This document shows positions 51,680 through 63,639 of a stretch of 64,000 bases of DNA, piece by piece (positions within the stretch are counted from its first letter, which is position 1; every line of letters starts with the position of its first letter). Source of the stretch: Taudactylus pleione (lineage: Eukaryota > Chordata > Amphibia > Anura > Myobatrachidae); NCBI GenBank assembly GCA_031769625.1, contig JAUIMM010000124.1, positions 10,304,001 through 10,368,000 of the forward strand, read 5' to 3'. The notes beneath the pieces were generated by a model. The model was not told where the DNA came from and did not search any database. It saw only the letters and a list, made by a program, of their open reading frames with translations. The translations under genes and the position numbers were made by a program.

Positions 51680-53177
51680 CTTTGCCTCTGATGCATTTGA
51701 ACCTCTCAGTAACAAAATAAATACTCTAGATAAAGTTACTTGGTTAGTTGAAATGAAATATGTTAGAATAATGGAACAGATGGACAAGTACACCCTGAAA
51801 ATGTCACAAAGCAGGAGTCACATATACCATCATCTGTCAAGTCTTTCAGAACTTTATTTTCATCCTTCGCTGTTGTGTACACCTGTCTTTAATTCCTTCT
51901 ATATTGGGATCTAACCTTTAGAGAAGGGCTATATCTATATACATTTATTTTAAATTGAAATACCATATAATGCTGAGAAATATCATATAATGTTGGTAAA
52001 TACCATATAATGCTGGGAATGCTGTAATTTAGCCTGATAAGAAGTGCTCCAGAATTAAATAAGACATTTGTGTTCCCATCCTCAGCCAATCATATGATAA
52101 GAAATCATCAAACAGTATAATTTACATACATCAGATAATTCAATTTCAAGGAAATACAGTATATCCAGACAATATAGGACTATTTATCTCTTTGAGTGAC
52201 ATTCAACATTACAAGCCAAAAAAGTATTCAGAGTGCCATCACTATTACAATATATACACATCATTTACAAAATTGATAGATGAGAAAATAGTTTGCTTAA
52301 GTTTGGGTGATAATTGATAGTCTTTATATGAAGACATGCTGCAGAATTTTGTACTGTTATTCTCCTGTGAGCAGGACTAATTGTAGCAGGGTTCACCAAC
52401 CAGAGGCACCAGGCTTTGTTGGGTATGCAGACTACACTTTGAAGAGGGTCTAATGTGCCCAAAAGCAGAAGCAGTACAGCACATCTAGTATGAGAGAGTC
52501 TGACCCAGGGGTGCCATATAAAACATCCTGGAGTGCCAGAGCCAGATTAAGACCCCATGGGGGCCACCTTAGTCCAAACCATGAATCCCCCTATTTTACC
52601 TTCTTTAAATCAATGTTCAAGCTGATGAATTCAGGAACCCATATTCATATCCTGAATAAATAACTTTTGGCAAGGAGATTGATTTAAATATCATGGATCA
52701 TCTTCACACTGTTTCAATCTTTTGTAAATTGGTAACAAATATATATTTTTTTTCAAACAAGAGAAAAATTTATTGCAAACAGCAGTCCATACATTACGAG
52801 TGGCAGCACCAGATTAATGTCCACATGAGCCTGGAGCTGAAATATATGAAAGGCCTATTATGTGTCATCGCAGGTGGTGTGCTGCATGACTAGTGATGTG
52901 GGGGCATGACCAGGGCTGTTAGGGTGTGGTCTGCACAGTTGGTGTGGCCTGTGCTATGGAATGTGGCTAGCACAATGGAGAGCATAGCTACAGTCTACCT
53001 TCAACCACCTCAATCTCACTCCCCACTTTGCTCATATAAAGCAAGCAGCACCTGTTATTTTATTGACAATTGAATAAAAAATTAAAAGAAAAAAAGAACA
53101 CACAAACTATGGTTGCTTTACCCCCTCTTATGTAAGTGAATTAGTGGGCTCTCCTCCCCTTATCTGTATGTCCATAC
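51680..53177. other. Non-coding stretch, nothing recognised with confidence
   Basis: AT-rich sequence without domains. GCCAGAGCCAGATTAAGACC at 52528 and a related GGCAGCACCAGATTAATGTC near 52802 suggest small decayed repeats. No boundaries could be set. Confidence 0.5.
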
Positions 53178-54130
53178 CAGTGGCGTAACTATTAATGTTG
53201 CTCCTCCCTGCCAAAAATATTTCTGACGCCCCCCTCCATGGCATTTTGGTAAAATAATTACAGGGCCATTTATACGCAATTTGGCTCCCAGTGCAAAAGT
53301 TAAAAATGTGCCCCACCCCCGTAGACAGTTTGCAGTATTTTTCCTCCTTGTAATAATGCCCCTTACACATACCACACACCATAATGCCCCTTACGCATTA
53401 TTCAACACACCATAATGCCCATTACACATTATGCCGCACACTGTAATGCCTATTACCAAAGTGACACTTACATATTTGCCCCCTGACACCATTTTATACC
53501 CCACAGTAAGGCTTCTAATTACTTTTAAAGTACCTGCTCATTGTCAGGGGTCTTATACAGTGCCCCCAGTAGTGGCCCCCCTATGCAGTGCCCCTTATAT
53601 AGTGCCCCAGGTAGTGGTTCCCCTATGCAGTGCCCCTTATATAATTCCCCCAGTAGTAGTCCCTCCAGTGCAGTGACCCCAGTAGTAGTCCCACCAGTGC
53701 AGTACCCCCAGTAGTAGCCCCCCCAGCAATGCCCCCAGTAGTAGTTCCCTCCCCCTCAGCAATGCCCCAAGTAGTAGTCCCTCCAGCAATGCCCCCAGGA
53801 GCAATCCCACCCAGCAGTGCACCCAGTAGTAGTCCCACCCAGCAGTGCCCCCAGTAGTCCCCCCCAGCAGTGCCCCCCAGTAGTAATCCCCCCCAGCAGT
53901 ACCAGTAGTAGTACCCCCCCCAGCAATACCCCCAGTAGTCCACCCCAGCAGAACCAGTAGTAGTAACCCCCCCAGCAATGCCCTGCAGTAGTAGTCCCCC
54001 CAGCAGTACAAGTAGTGGTAACCCCCCAGCAATGTCCCCCAATAGTAGTCCCTCCCCCAGCAGTACCAGTAGTCAACCCCCCCAGCAATGCCCCACAGTA
54101 GTAGTAACCCCTCCCCCCCAGCCTGACAGA
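53178..54130. mobile_element. CAGTGGCGTAACTA-type element with internal tandem repeat
   Basis: Begins CAGTGGCGTAACTATT, the same terminus as MITE B. Repeats of type CATAATGCCCxTTAC at 53350-53460 and a degenerate GCAGTGCCCCCAGTAGTAGT plus CCCxCC array at 53535-54125 produce long Gly/Leu-rich minus-strand frames that are not genes. No right terminus or duplication found, so it is truncated or runs on unrecognised. Confidence 0.6.
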
Positions 54131-55842
54131 CACACACAAAAAAAAGACCTCCACTTTCCTTAATCCCCACTCCGGCATCAGCTCCTCTGTCTGGCGTAAT
54201 CCCGGGCCGGCCCACTCTGCATGATGGGAGAACTCTCCCATCAGCCACTGCGGGAGCCAGAAGATGCCCAGCTCCGGCAGTGGGTGCAGCAGCCGCTGTG
54301 AGTCTGTTTGACTCTCATCGGCTGCTAAAACAAAAACAGCAGCCGGCGCTGGTGGCTGTGTGTTTGTTATGCTAATAGTGTAGTGCAGATGGCACTTATG
54401 TACTGTCCACACTACTGCCCTGCCTGGGTGACTAACAGATGCTAGAGGTCCAGTAGGAGCTCCGTCCCTGCGAATCCCCTCTGCAGCCTTATTACGGTAC
54501 ATTCGCAAAACATACCGTGACAAGTGCCAGCGCATATGCCGACCAGCCATCACTAAGCCCTGCCCCCACTGGTAAACCCCGCCCCCACCGGTAAACCCCA
54601 CCCCCTGTGATCGCAGACCCCCCTGCGACCCCCCCGCAACCCCCCCTCCCTTAATTATACTTACCTGCAGTGATCGGTGCTCTGTTGATGTCCTTCGTGG
54701 CTCCGGTCAGCTGACATCCCATCCTACACTGGGACTCGGTCAGGTGACGACCGGACTGCAGTGCAGGATGGGAGACCGGCTGACCGAGGGGGGGACATCA
54801 CGGGAGCCCCGTTCACTGGTGCCTGGACTCTGGTAAGTTTTTTTTTTTCACAGTGTATCAACGTGTGTTCTGTTTAGACCACACAGCTGATCACTGGGGC
54901 CGGCTCCAGGCTCTGCTCTGTCCGTTAGAGCAGAGCAGGAGTCCGGTAACCAGGGGAAACTCTGGATAATGCCATTATTATCACAGGGCTTTCTCCGCTA
55001 TTTTTTCACATTTTATTTTTAGTAACTTTGGCCAGATCACATTTCCAATTAAAATTATGGGAAATGCGATCTGCTTACTAAAAATAAGTGATAATTACGG
55101 CTTGGAGTAGAATTTTATGAATTCTACTCCAATTGCCGTTCAGTAACTTTAGGGGATACTAAAATAATGTGAAAAGGGTATGGAAACACGCTTTTTCACT
55201 TTATTTTAGTAAAAATAATGTTAATAAATAGAGCCTTAATACCGTTCCAAAATCTGACATAAAATCAAAACATTAAAAGAAACTTGTATAATGTTTTTAT
55301 TTTTAACATTAAAGTGTTCTACCTCTCAATGTACCTATTGATATTCATTCCTCCTTGCACTGTCTGTATTACTCAGAAGCTTCTTCTAAGCATGAGGCTG
55401 CTGCTGTATTCCAACACTGGCCTGGAACACTGAGGTAGACTGTTTTGCGGAGAACTAACAAAACAGCAATAATTACAAAAAATAGTGCTCATATACAGAG
55501 GCATAGTGTGGGGCCATGGTGATGCCTGGAGCAAGAACATTCTACAGTGCCCCCCAGTAGAGAATGGGCCAGTGGTGGTGTGTGCCTGCATATGGGGGCA
55601 CGTTGAAGTGAATGGAATGGTAGGGGCACAGAAAATAATATGTGTGCATGTCTAAATAGGTGTTTAGTCAACAGGTTTTAGCATATTGTGGTTATAGAAC
55701 AGGAAGGGGAAAAGGGGGGGCAGACAACGCACAGGCAGGGAGATAGATATTGTTAACATATATAAGACCACTATGCCTATATTGTAAGAGGAATAATAAT
55801 GATATATAGCAGTGGTGGTGCTCACTAGAGTTGGGTTTGTAG
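54131..55842. other. Mixed repeat debris with hairpins
   Basis: GC-rich non-coding sequence to about 54940 (for example CATCCTACACTGGGAC with a near inverse), then an AT-rich foldback region: GGAGTAGAATT..AATTCTACTCC at 55104-55130, flanked by longer partial complements out to 54980 and 55260. CAGAGGCATAGTGTGGGGCC at 55495 resembles another MITE start. No gene. Confidence 0.5.
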
Positions 55843-56182
55843 TAACTAAGACGAGAGAAAGAAGAACTCTGTTTGGTGAGCACTCTTAAACTAATGAATA
55901 GTAAAGATGATTAAATCTTAACTTTTATTAAATATATTTAAAATGATATCACATATTGATGTGTGCAACATCTCATAAATGCACGTATACTACTAATAAC
56001 ATATAGAACATAGCAATAAACACAGAGTCTACAATCCATATAATGGAACAAAAAACAGGAAAATCTCACTGAAGTACATGTTATTACTTATACTGTGATA
56101 CACGTTATTACATATTAATTCATCTAGGATAAGGCGAAATATTTGGAACATCAAGTATGTAAATATCAAGCATCAGATTGCC
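55843..56182. repeat. PLE inverted pseudo-LTR arm, 3' side
   Basis: AACTAAGACGAGAGAAAGAA to CAAGCATCAGATTGCC; near-perfect inverse of 62166-62501. Confidence 0.9.
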
Positions 56183-59037
56183 ATAACATTCGATGTTTAT
56201 ACACAATTCAAATTAGTATCGTTCACGATACAGCCTGTATTGAATCAAAGGCTCAATTATTCATTAAGCACTAAATAACAAAGTCTGACACAACACATAA
56301 ATATTCTATGTGTCAGACATATCCAAATGTACCCTAATTGACATCAAATCATGAAAAAATAACAGACATGAAATATAAGAAAAGTCTGGGTATAGTGCTG
56401 CCTCTCCTTATTCTACTGCTCCCCACCTATGCAAATGCTATCTGTGAAGAGTGAGAGATTACCGGAGGGCAGTTTACCCTTAGAAACAACAGAATAACGG
56501 GGACGTTACTCAGATTTCATTTCTGCTTTTGGGTGTCATATATCATGCATTGGACACTCAATGAGAGAATTACTCACTAGAGGTTGCCCGCAGTTAATAG
56601 AGGTAAAGAAAAATATTTTTAGAGTAATAAACATTTAAATGAATTAATTATAGTGAAAATTAAACTATAAATAAAAAAGTATGTCTCCAACTCCTTTAAT
56701 CACACACAAACAGTAAATAAACATGTGTTAACTTCATATCAAGTTTGTACAATATAGATTAAATAATGAAATGAAAGGGGAAATGCAATTAATGATAAAC
56801 AACCATGCATTTGATGTCAGGTTAAGTTCGTTGTGCCACTTATGTAAGTATTATACCAGTCTATTTATGATATACATGCAAGATTGCAGCGAAGATGACA
56901 GGATCTAAATATGCTGTTACACTACAATATGAAATAGACAGTCACTTCAATTATATTGCTTTAAAACTGACATTCATGTATACATAATTGCAGACTGATT
57001 GAAAAGAATAATATAGGCTTAGATGTTTGATACACAAATCAATAATTTGTTAAAAATAAACAGATTTAGACACAGAAACAAGAATTTCAATCATGTCTGT
57101 CCCCATATCATAAGGAGTCAGATACACAGTGTAAACATGCCTGTAGTGAGAGAAAAATCCCCTATCTCCTAATCGTGCTTCAATTGATATCATATAATGT
57201 TATATAAAACCCTATTTAACCCAAATTCACATAAATGACCATCTATAGTATATACAAAATAAGAGTAAATCGTTGTGACAGGCAAAAAGGGGTGTGCTAG
57301 TTATATATTGCTGTCTCCACTATTGTTCCCAGTAATATCACCTGCAAATAAATAATGACTGTAGCTATCGTCCCTGAAATAGGGAAAGGCATGAAGTACA
57401 CATGCCTATTGACGTATAGTCGTACATAAAATAAAATAGATACCCTTGTGGTCAAACCACAAGGTCCCGATAAAGGGTACAAACTTGGAGCTGGGATGCT
57501 GTGCCATACAGCCACAGACATCCGTCCGTCCCGACGACGTGCGTTTCGCCACTGGAGCTTGGTCACGGGTGTAATCACATAGCACAGGATTCCTGTTAAA
57601 TACAATGCTGGATGCTAAAGTAGCCAATCATTCGTGTAGATTCAAACTAGCTTTTAGGGCAACCTAGCCTGTAATTAACTAAATTAAAGAGCAAGTTGTC
57701 TCAAATTTAACCCTTATGGAGTCTGGACAGTTCTGTAAATAACATAGCTTCAGACGCTGGTTCTTAATCGTATACATAATGAAAATAAGAGTGAGTGAAG
57801 GATGATTGTAATTTTGAGAGGACATATATCAATGGAACATATTAAACTCTATATTGGAAAAATGGTAACTGAAGTAAAAGGTAATGAATATATGGTAATT
57901 ATATTGTCACCACAATTAAAAATAATAATATGGGCACATATACCAATAAATAAAAATAAAAAATAATAATGAAGAGAAATTAAACCATTCCAATGACCAC
58001 CATAAATTATAAACAATACTGATAATCTACTACAATAACAAAAACGGTTATCCGCATATAAAATATATATGCAACATTAAAATATAGGACAAAAATTAAT
58101 CTCTTAATTATACTAAAACGGGGTGTGTTATTACATAATGGCGAACATTCCTACTCTACAGTGTACATGTACATGCAAATCCACGCCTATACAAATATAT
58201 ACACACACTCACACATACCTACGTGTGCACACATAAAAACACATCCTTATCCAAAGCCCTACATTATTCCCATACTATCTGATCACCAATAGCTGTTTGC
58301 AAAAAATCAATGTTAACAGTGACATTTTCATTTCTAAATAACAGATAAAGTTCATAATAATATATGAGAGTAAATGGCCTGCATTAAATTGTAACAAATA
58401 CAAGTGTTAGATTATAATGATTTAAAAATACACTTATTGTAGTGTTAAAGTGAAAATAGAAACCCTTGAATAAAGAAAAACAGTTAGGTATAAAAGTGGT
58501 GAATGAGGTGAAATCATCCGTAATATACCGGATTTTTATATGTGCATGTGAATATAGTGAAGGTGTAAAGTTATTTACAAACAAAATAATTTATTCTGGT
58601 GAAAATTCTTTTAATAAATCCCTAATGACTAGGGAAGTGTCAAAAAAAAGGGGGGGGGGTGAATTGTGCTATAAAAAAGATAAAAAGATAAAAAAGTGAC
58701 AGACTAATCTATTGTGAACACAGCAAACAAAGAGGTGCGATAAATAATGTAATGATATCGTGCATAGAATTAATCATATTAAAATAATACGTGAGAGTAA
58801 TTGAAGATTAATTAAATTTATTCTAAAGAATTGTCAAAATTTATTGATAAAGGACTACAAAAAGACAGATTGAAAGTTATTGTTAATATGTGTGCCACTT
58901 ATCATATTATCATTGTTGAGGATACAGCGAGGGATAGAAGGGAAAGATGGAATCGTCCATTGATGTCAAAAATCACTACTCTGATTCAAATCCTTAGTAT
59001 GTGTGGTGACTATAATAAAAAGACCAAATTGAAATAT
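56183..59037 (-). other. PLE 3' untranslated region
   Basis: About 2.85 kb of AT-rich sequence downstream of the PLE stop on the minus strand. It holds no recognisable domain. The only structured piece is the hammerhead-like motif near 57550. Confidence 0.65.
57521..57580 (-). ncRNA. Hammerhead-ribozyme-like motif (C3/G8 swapped)
   Basis: The minus strand reads ACACCC, GTGACCA, A, GCTCCAGTGGC, GAA, ACG, CACGT, CGT, C, GGGACGG. Stem I is CCC/GGG. Stem II is at least GC/GC with a GU pair. Stem III is ACG/CGT with a CACGT loop, and cleavage would follow C17. All strands and GAAA are in hammerhead order. The core departs only by G at position 3 and C at position 8, a change that keeps the 3-8 pair. 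Known PLE hammerheads lie in the same place. Confidence 0.55.
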
Positions 59038-60981
59038 TTATAAGAATGGCGCATAACTATTAAACTCATTCAGACCATCCGGTACAAGGGTACCCAGTTT
59101 GAATATCCATTCTGTCTCTTTTTTGAGAAGTACAGTATTCACATCACCACCTTTTATTCCCATTCTTACTTTCTCTAGACAGAAGGCTTTGAGGCCCTTT
59201 GTAGCCCTGTTATGTTGTCGTACAAAGTGTCTAGCCACTGAGGTAATTTTCTTCATCTTATTCATGTCAGAAATGGCATTCCTTATGTTGCCCACATGTT
59301 CTAGGAGGCGGACCTTCAAGGCTCGTGTTGTCATACCTACATACTTATATCCGCTGTCACATGTTACACAATACACAACTCCAACTGTGTTGCAATTGTA
59401 GTAATCACGTAGATAAATTAGATTACCATATTTATCTTGAATGTTGGGAGTTGATTTTATATAACTGCATGCTCTGCAACCCCCGCAAGGATAGGTGCCC
59501 TCCAAGCTGGGTTTCTTCCTGAGGCCCTGTTCAAAATGACTGTGAGTAAGATGATCCCCTAAGTTTCTAGCATGCCTCCAACTCATAGAGACATTTGTCT
59601 TTAGTTGTGTCTTCAAATCTGTGTCCAACAGGAGAATCGGCCAGTGTCTTTGTAGAATTTCTTTTAATTCTTTCCACTCCCTACAGAAATCACCCACAAA
59701 TCTTAATTCCCTTTCTCCTCCTCTATCCTTTTGTTCTGGAAAAACCAAATTATCTCTATTGGTCTGGGAGACTTGATACCTTGCTTTTTTGATGGTCCTG
59801 TTACTATAGCCTCTATTTTTCAATCTCATAGTGAGGGCATCACATTTTCTGATGTATTCCACTTCATTGGAGCAGTTACGTCTTAAGCGGAGAAACTCCC
59901 CTTTGGGGATATAGGAGATAGTGGGTGGAAAGTGACAACTTTTTTCATATTGTAGGCTATTTGTAGCTGTCGATTTTCTAAGAAGATTGGTAGTGATATC
60001 CCCATTGACCTCTTTACTGATGGTTAAATTCAAGAATGTAATTTTCTCTGTACTGATTTCCCACATAAATTTCAAATTGAGGTTGTTGGTATTCAATACA
60101 TCCATGAACTCGGAAAATGTTTGTTTACCTCCTCCCCATATGACAAAAATGTCGTCAATATACCTCAGCCATTGTATTACGTGCTGGGTATATCTGTCAT
60201 TGGTTTCTGAGAAGACCATCTCCCGCTCCCACCATACCAAAAATAAATTGGCGTAGGTGGGAGCACAAGTGGTCCCCATTGCTGTCCCCCTGGTTTGTAA
60301 GTAGAAGCTGTTGCAGAAAGTAAAATAATTTCTGTTGAGAATAAAGGACAGCAATTTGATCACGAAATTATTAAAGTCATTCTTGCTGTCCATTTCCAGA
60401 AAGTATCGCACTGCTTCTAGGCCATCTTTATGTTTAATTGATGTGTAGAGGGACTCTACATCTATGGAAGCGAGTATGTGGTGGTCCTCTAGTTTTATCC
60501 CGTGGATTTTTTGTAATACATCCCTAGTGTCTTTTAAGTATGAGGGAAGAGTGAGAACATGTTCTCTCAAGTGAATATCCACAAACTTGCTTCCCTGTTC
60601 CGTCAGGCTCCCTATGCCTGATACTATTGGCCTGCCAGGGGGATTCCTCAAGTTCTTATGTATCTTGGGGAGTGCATAGAATGTGGGAATCCTTGGGGAT
60701 TTCACTTGTAAAAATTCAAACTCATTTTTTGTAATAATGCCTTCTTGAAGGGCTCCCTGTATCATGTTGTTATATAGGGAGTGAAAATTCATAGTTGGAT
60801 TGAATAACAATTTTGTATAACAAGAGGTGTCATTGAGTTGTCTAAGAACTTCTCTCATGTACATTTCTGTATGCCATAATACCACGTTACCTCCTTTGTC
60901 TGATGGCTTAATAACTATGTGTTTCCATTCCTGCATAGTTTTCAGTGCTGATTTTTCGGTTCTCGTGATATTATGGTTCAT
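59038..60981 (-). CDS. Penelope-like reverse transcriptase with GIY-YIG endonuclease (main frame)
   Basis: 647 codons without a stop, beginning MNHNITRTEKSALKTM; that ATG only follows an upstream TAA (60996-60994), and the same frame is open before it. RT motifs: VIKPSDKGGNVVLW (residues 22-35), FYALPKIHKNLRNPPGRPIV near 100, LASIDVESLYTSIKH near 166 (first Asp), RGTAMGTTCAPTYANLFL near 229 and YIDDIFVIWGGG near 272 (catalytic pair). A thumb and linker follow, then a Cys cluster CGGCRACSYI near 527 and GIY-YIG as VGVVYCVT..YKYVGMT with R and E (KVRLLEHVGNIR) near 555-585. The C-terminus is LVPDGLNEFNSYAPFL. It nicks DNA and copies its RNA. Probably inactive because the N-terminal part is cut off by a stop and a frame shift. 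Confidence 0.85.
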   Translation of the reverse strand: MNHNITRTEKSALKTMQEWKHIVIKPSDKGGNVVLWHTEMYMREVLRQLNDTSCYTKLLFNPTMNFHSLYNNMIQGALQEGIITKNEFEFLQVKSPRIPTFYALPKIHKNLRNPPGRPIVSGIGSLTEQGSKFVDIHLREHVLTLPSYLKDTRDVLQKIHGIKLEDHHILASIDVESLYTSIKHKDGLEAVRYFLEMDSKNDFNNFVIKLLSFILNRNYFTFCNSFYLQTRGTAMGTTCAPTYANLFLVWWEREMVFSETNDRYTQHVIQWLRYIDDIFVIWGGGKQTFSEFMDVLNTNNLNLKFMWEISTEKITFLNLTISKEVNGDITTNLLRKSTATNSLQYEKSCHFPPTISYIPKGEFLRLRRNCSNEVEYIRKCDALTMRLKNRGYSNRTIKKARYQVSQTNRDNLVFPEQKDRGGERELRFVGDFCREWKELKEILQRHWPILLLDTDLKTQLKTNVSMSWRHARNLGDHLTHSHFEQGLRKKPSLEGTYPCGGCRACSYIKSTPNIQDKYGNLIYLRDYYNCNTVGVVYCVTCDSGYKYVGMTTRALKVRLLEHVGNIRNAISDMNKMKKITSVARHFVRQHNRATKGLKAFCLEKVRMGIKGGDVNTVLLKKETEWIFKLGTLVPDGLNEFNSYAPFL

Positions 60982-60996
60982 AATATGGACCTGTTG

Positions 60997-61551
60997 TTAT
61001 TTCTCCTGTAACTTATCCATATCTTTGGAAACCAACTCCATGAATACTTGTACTTGTGCACATGTGTTTTCTGGAGGGAAGAAAGTAGATTTCTTTTTAC
61101 ATGTAGGTCTTCTTCTCCCAGTCCTAGGTGTGGTAAAAAATAGAGATTCTTTGGCTAACCCCTCCAGGATACTGAGTGCTCCTTGATCTTGAGCGGTATC
61201 CAAAGTTAGTATGTTACTCACCATTGTGTTTACTCCCATTTCCTGTGTCAGGGGATAGAGGAATTCTGTGTTCCTTCTTTGATTTTGAAAAAAATTTGTT
61301 AGGAGAAGCTTCCTCCCAAATAAATGTAAATCTTTTTCCCACAGGAAACGGTTGAAGCCAATGGTGGGGGAGAAAGTTAGTCCCTTTTTTAGTAGAGAAA
61401 GTTGTGCTGGTGAAAGGATCTCATCTGACAAATTTATGACCTTAAGCTCATCCTCTTGTACTGAGTCCCCTATCTCCGCCTGTTGGTTCTCGCTGATTGT
61501 CATGGTGGTAGAGGTGGGTCCCAATTTGGGGTTCCTCTTCCTCTTCTTCAC
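60997..61551 (-). pseudogene. PLE N-terminal region, same frame as the RT but behind a stop
   Basis: 184 codons in the same frame as 60981-59038, separated only by TAA at 60996-60994. Contains FSPTIGFNRFLWEKDLHLFG and RRPTCKKKSTFFPPENTCAQ, as expected in the N-terminal domain of PLE proteins. The single TAA looks like a late point mutation. It overlaps the upstream frame by four bases (GTGA at 61551-61548). Confidence 0.75.
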
Positions 61552-62168
61552 CCTCCGCGTTGTCCTCCTATAGGATATCTGCCTCTGGTATCCCTCACCT
61601 CCTCTAAAAAAGAGACCACAGTATTGGGGGAACCAGATCTGGAATCTCTCCTTAATTCCGAATATTCCTCAGTGCCTGATAATTCAGCCTCAGATGAAGA
61701 ATAATTATATTTCTCTCTATTATGGAATGTCTGTTTAATTTGTTGATTCCATTTAAAGATTTTCCCAGACAAAAAATCTCTCTTGTCCCTGGAGAATTTG
61801 TTACGTTTACGTTCTATAATTGTTTTTTCAAAATTCTTCAGATCTTTTTTATGTTTTTCAAAACATCTCTGGAATTGCTGATCCTGTTCCCATTGTATTA
61901 ATTTTTTGCCTTGCCCTTCTATCTCTTTCTCTAACTCTTCCAGTACCAAATGGTTATGTTTAATGAGTATAGTCATTAAATCCTGTGAACATTTTAACAG
62001 GCTGGTTTCCCATTCTTTTTGGAGGCTATTAGTAATTAGATTAAAAGAGGGAAGAATTTTTGGTCTCAAACCTCGAGGAGAGATTTTGTGTCTCTGGTAA
62101 CTTTCTAGAGTAGTGAGGTCCCAGTTGACCCTAAGTTGTTTATGTAAAAGATATTTAAGTTCTGGCAA
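61548..62168 (-). pseudogene. PLE upstream coding region
   Basis: 206 open codons in a different frame: LKYLLHKQLRVNWDLTTLES, a long charged helix (EELEKEIEGQGKKLIQWEQD), basic KRNKFSRDKRDF, then a Ser/Glu tail. No ATG near the start: the frame opens with TTG just inside the inverted repeat after a TAA. It is either a separate ORF with the overlap GTGA or the N-terminus of one long protein with a frameshift. The coiled coil suggests RNA binding or multimerisation, which is inference. Confidence 0.6.
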
Positions 62169-62501
62169 TCTGATGCTTGATATTTACATACTTGATGTTC
62201 CAAATATTTCGCCTTATCCTAGATGAATTATTATGTAATAACGTGTATCACAGTATATGTAATAACGTGTACTACAGTGAGATTTTCCTGTTTTTTGTTC
62301 CATTATATGGATTGCAGATTCTGTGTTTATTGTTATGTTCTATATGTTATTAGTAGTATACGTGCATTTATGAGATGTTGCACACATCAATATGTGATAT
62401 CATTTTAATATATTTAATAAAAGCTAAGATTTAATCATCTTTACTATTCATTAGTTTAAGAGTGCTCACCAAACAGAGTTCTTCTTTCTTTCGTCTTAGT
62501 T
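62166..62501. repeat. PLE inverted pseudo-LTR arm, 5' side
   Basis: Inverse of 55843-56182. The upstream coding frame begins at its inner edge. Confidence 0.9.
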
Positions 62502-63324
62502 TTAGTATATTGTGTCCAGCGCTCAGTGCTGGGTCTCAAATAGGGATGTGCGCTTACTCCGGTGTTTTGGTTTTGGATCTGTATCTCCTTCAAGATATTG
62601 GATCTGGATTTAGTTTTACAAAACCACCCTTGCGTCTTTTGGTTTAGGATCTGTATTTTTTTCCAAAAAGTGGTATAAACAGCTAAAACCACAATATTTG
62701 GGCCTGTTTTTGTTCCTACAAAATATTAACCTTAATAATCATTTCCAGGCATGTCTATCCACCTCATAGCTCACAATATTGATTTCACTATTGTTCACCA
62801 ATATGGGCCAAAGGGTGTAGCGAGCTGGCTGGCTAAAAGTAAGCAACAGAGCAGCGGCACAAACGCATGGCAGTTTAAAAAAATATAGGACATCTATGAA
62901 ACATTGCCACACAGCAGTGGCAGACAGGATGGCAGTTTAATAAACTATAATAATGTCAGCCGGCAATGCCCCAAATTGTGCAAAATGTAAAGAAAAGAGG
63001 TGCAAGATGGAATTGTCCCTCCCACCCACTCTTATGTGGGATATTAAAAAGGACATGCACAGTTTAACAAACCAAGCACTTTAGCAAAAGGTATGACACT
63101 TTTATGGCTGAAGTCCTTGGTTTGTTCGGGCCATCACAAAACATTTTTTGGAAGGACTACCTCCAATTATTAGGGAGGAGGTTGATGATGAGGGTGTTGC
63201 TGGTGGAGATTGTATTTCATGGTCCAAACTGCTAGTAGCTGATACTGGACTGCTTGTTACCAATTTACAAATTATTATAATTTTGTTAAACAAATTGCAT
63301 GAACTCACTGCAAATGACGTAACA

Positions 63325-63445
63325 GGGAGGAGGTGCCTAGATGGTTAACATCCCTTCCTCTGCTAACTTTGGCTTTACAAATGGAACAGATGCCTTCACA
63401 ACTGCTGTCAGAATTTAGACGAAAATAATTCCATACCCAAGACAT
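63325..63445 (-). pseudogene. hAT BED zinc finger
   Basis: The minus strand from ATG at 63445 reads MSWVWNYFRLNS, CEGICSICKAKVSRGRDVNH, LGTSSL. An aromatic start, a CxxC pair and LGTSSL before the His pair are typical of BED fingers, which bind DNA. It corresponds to the truncated finger at 29650. Its downstream transposase has been deleted. Confidence 0.75.
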
Positions 63446-63639
63446 GGTTTTTCTGGCTTTCTTTTTATCTCAAGCAAGAACTGCTGCCACTGGTGACTGA
63501 TTTACGCAAACAACATCCTCATCATCAACATCCTCATTAGTGTTAGATAGGACACAAATTTTCCCCTCATCCTCCTTTTGCACTTCCTCAACACTATCAT
63601 TCTGATTTTCTATTATTTCACCATCTAATACTAGCACGT

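Larger units (their letters stand above)
55843..62501 (-). mobile_element. Penelope-like retroelement (GIY-YIG type), nearly full length
   Basis: About 6.66 kb bounded by inverted repeats of about 340 bp (55843-56182 and 62166-62501). The minus strand carries an upstream coding region (62168-60997), an RT plus GIY-YIG frame (60981-59038) and a long 3' region with a hammerhead-like motif at 57521-57580. Penelope elements prime reverse transcription at nicks and often carry pseudo-LTRs in inverted order, as here. Only a few inactivating changes are visible in the coding part. Confidence 0.85.

Noticed and set aside
53623..54601. Gly/Leu-rich minus-strand frames up to 281 codons
   Set aside because: They are translations of a CAGTAGTAGTCCC-type tandem repeat inside a MITE-like element.
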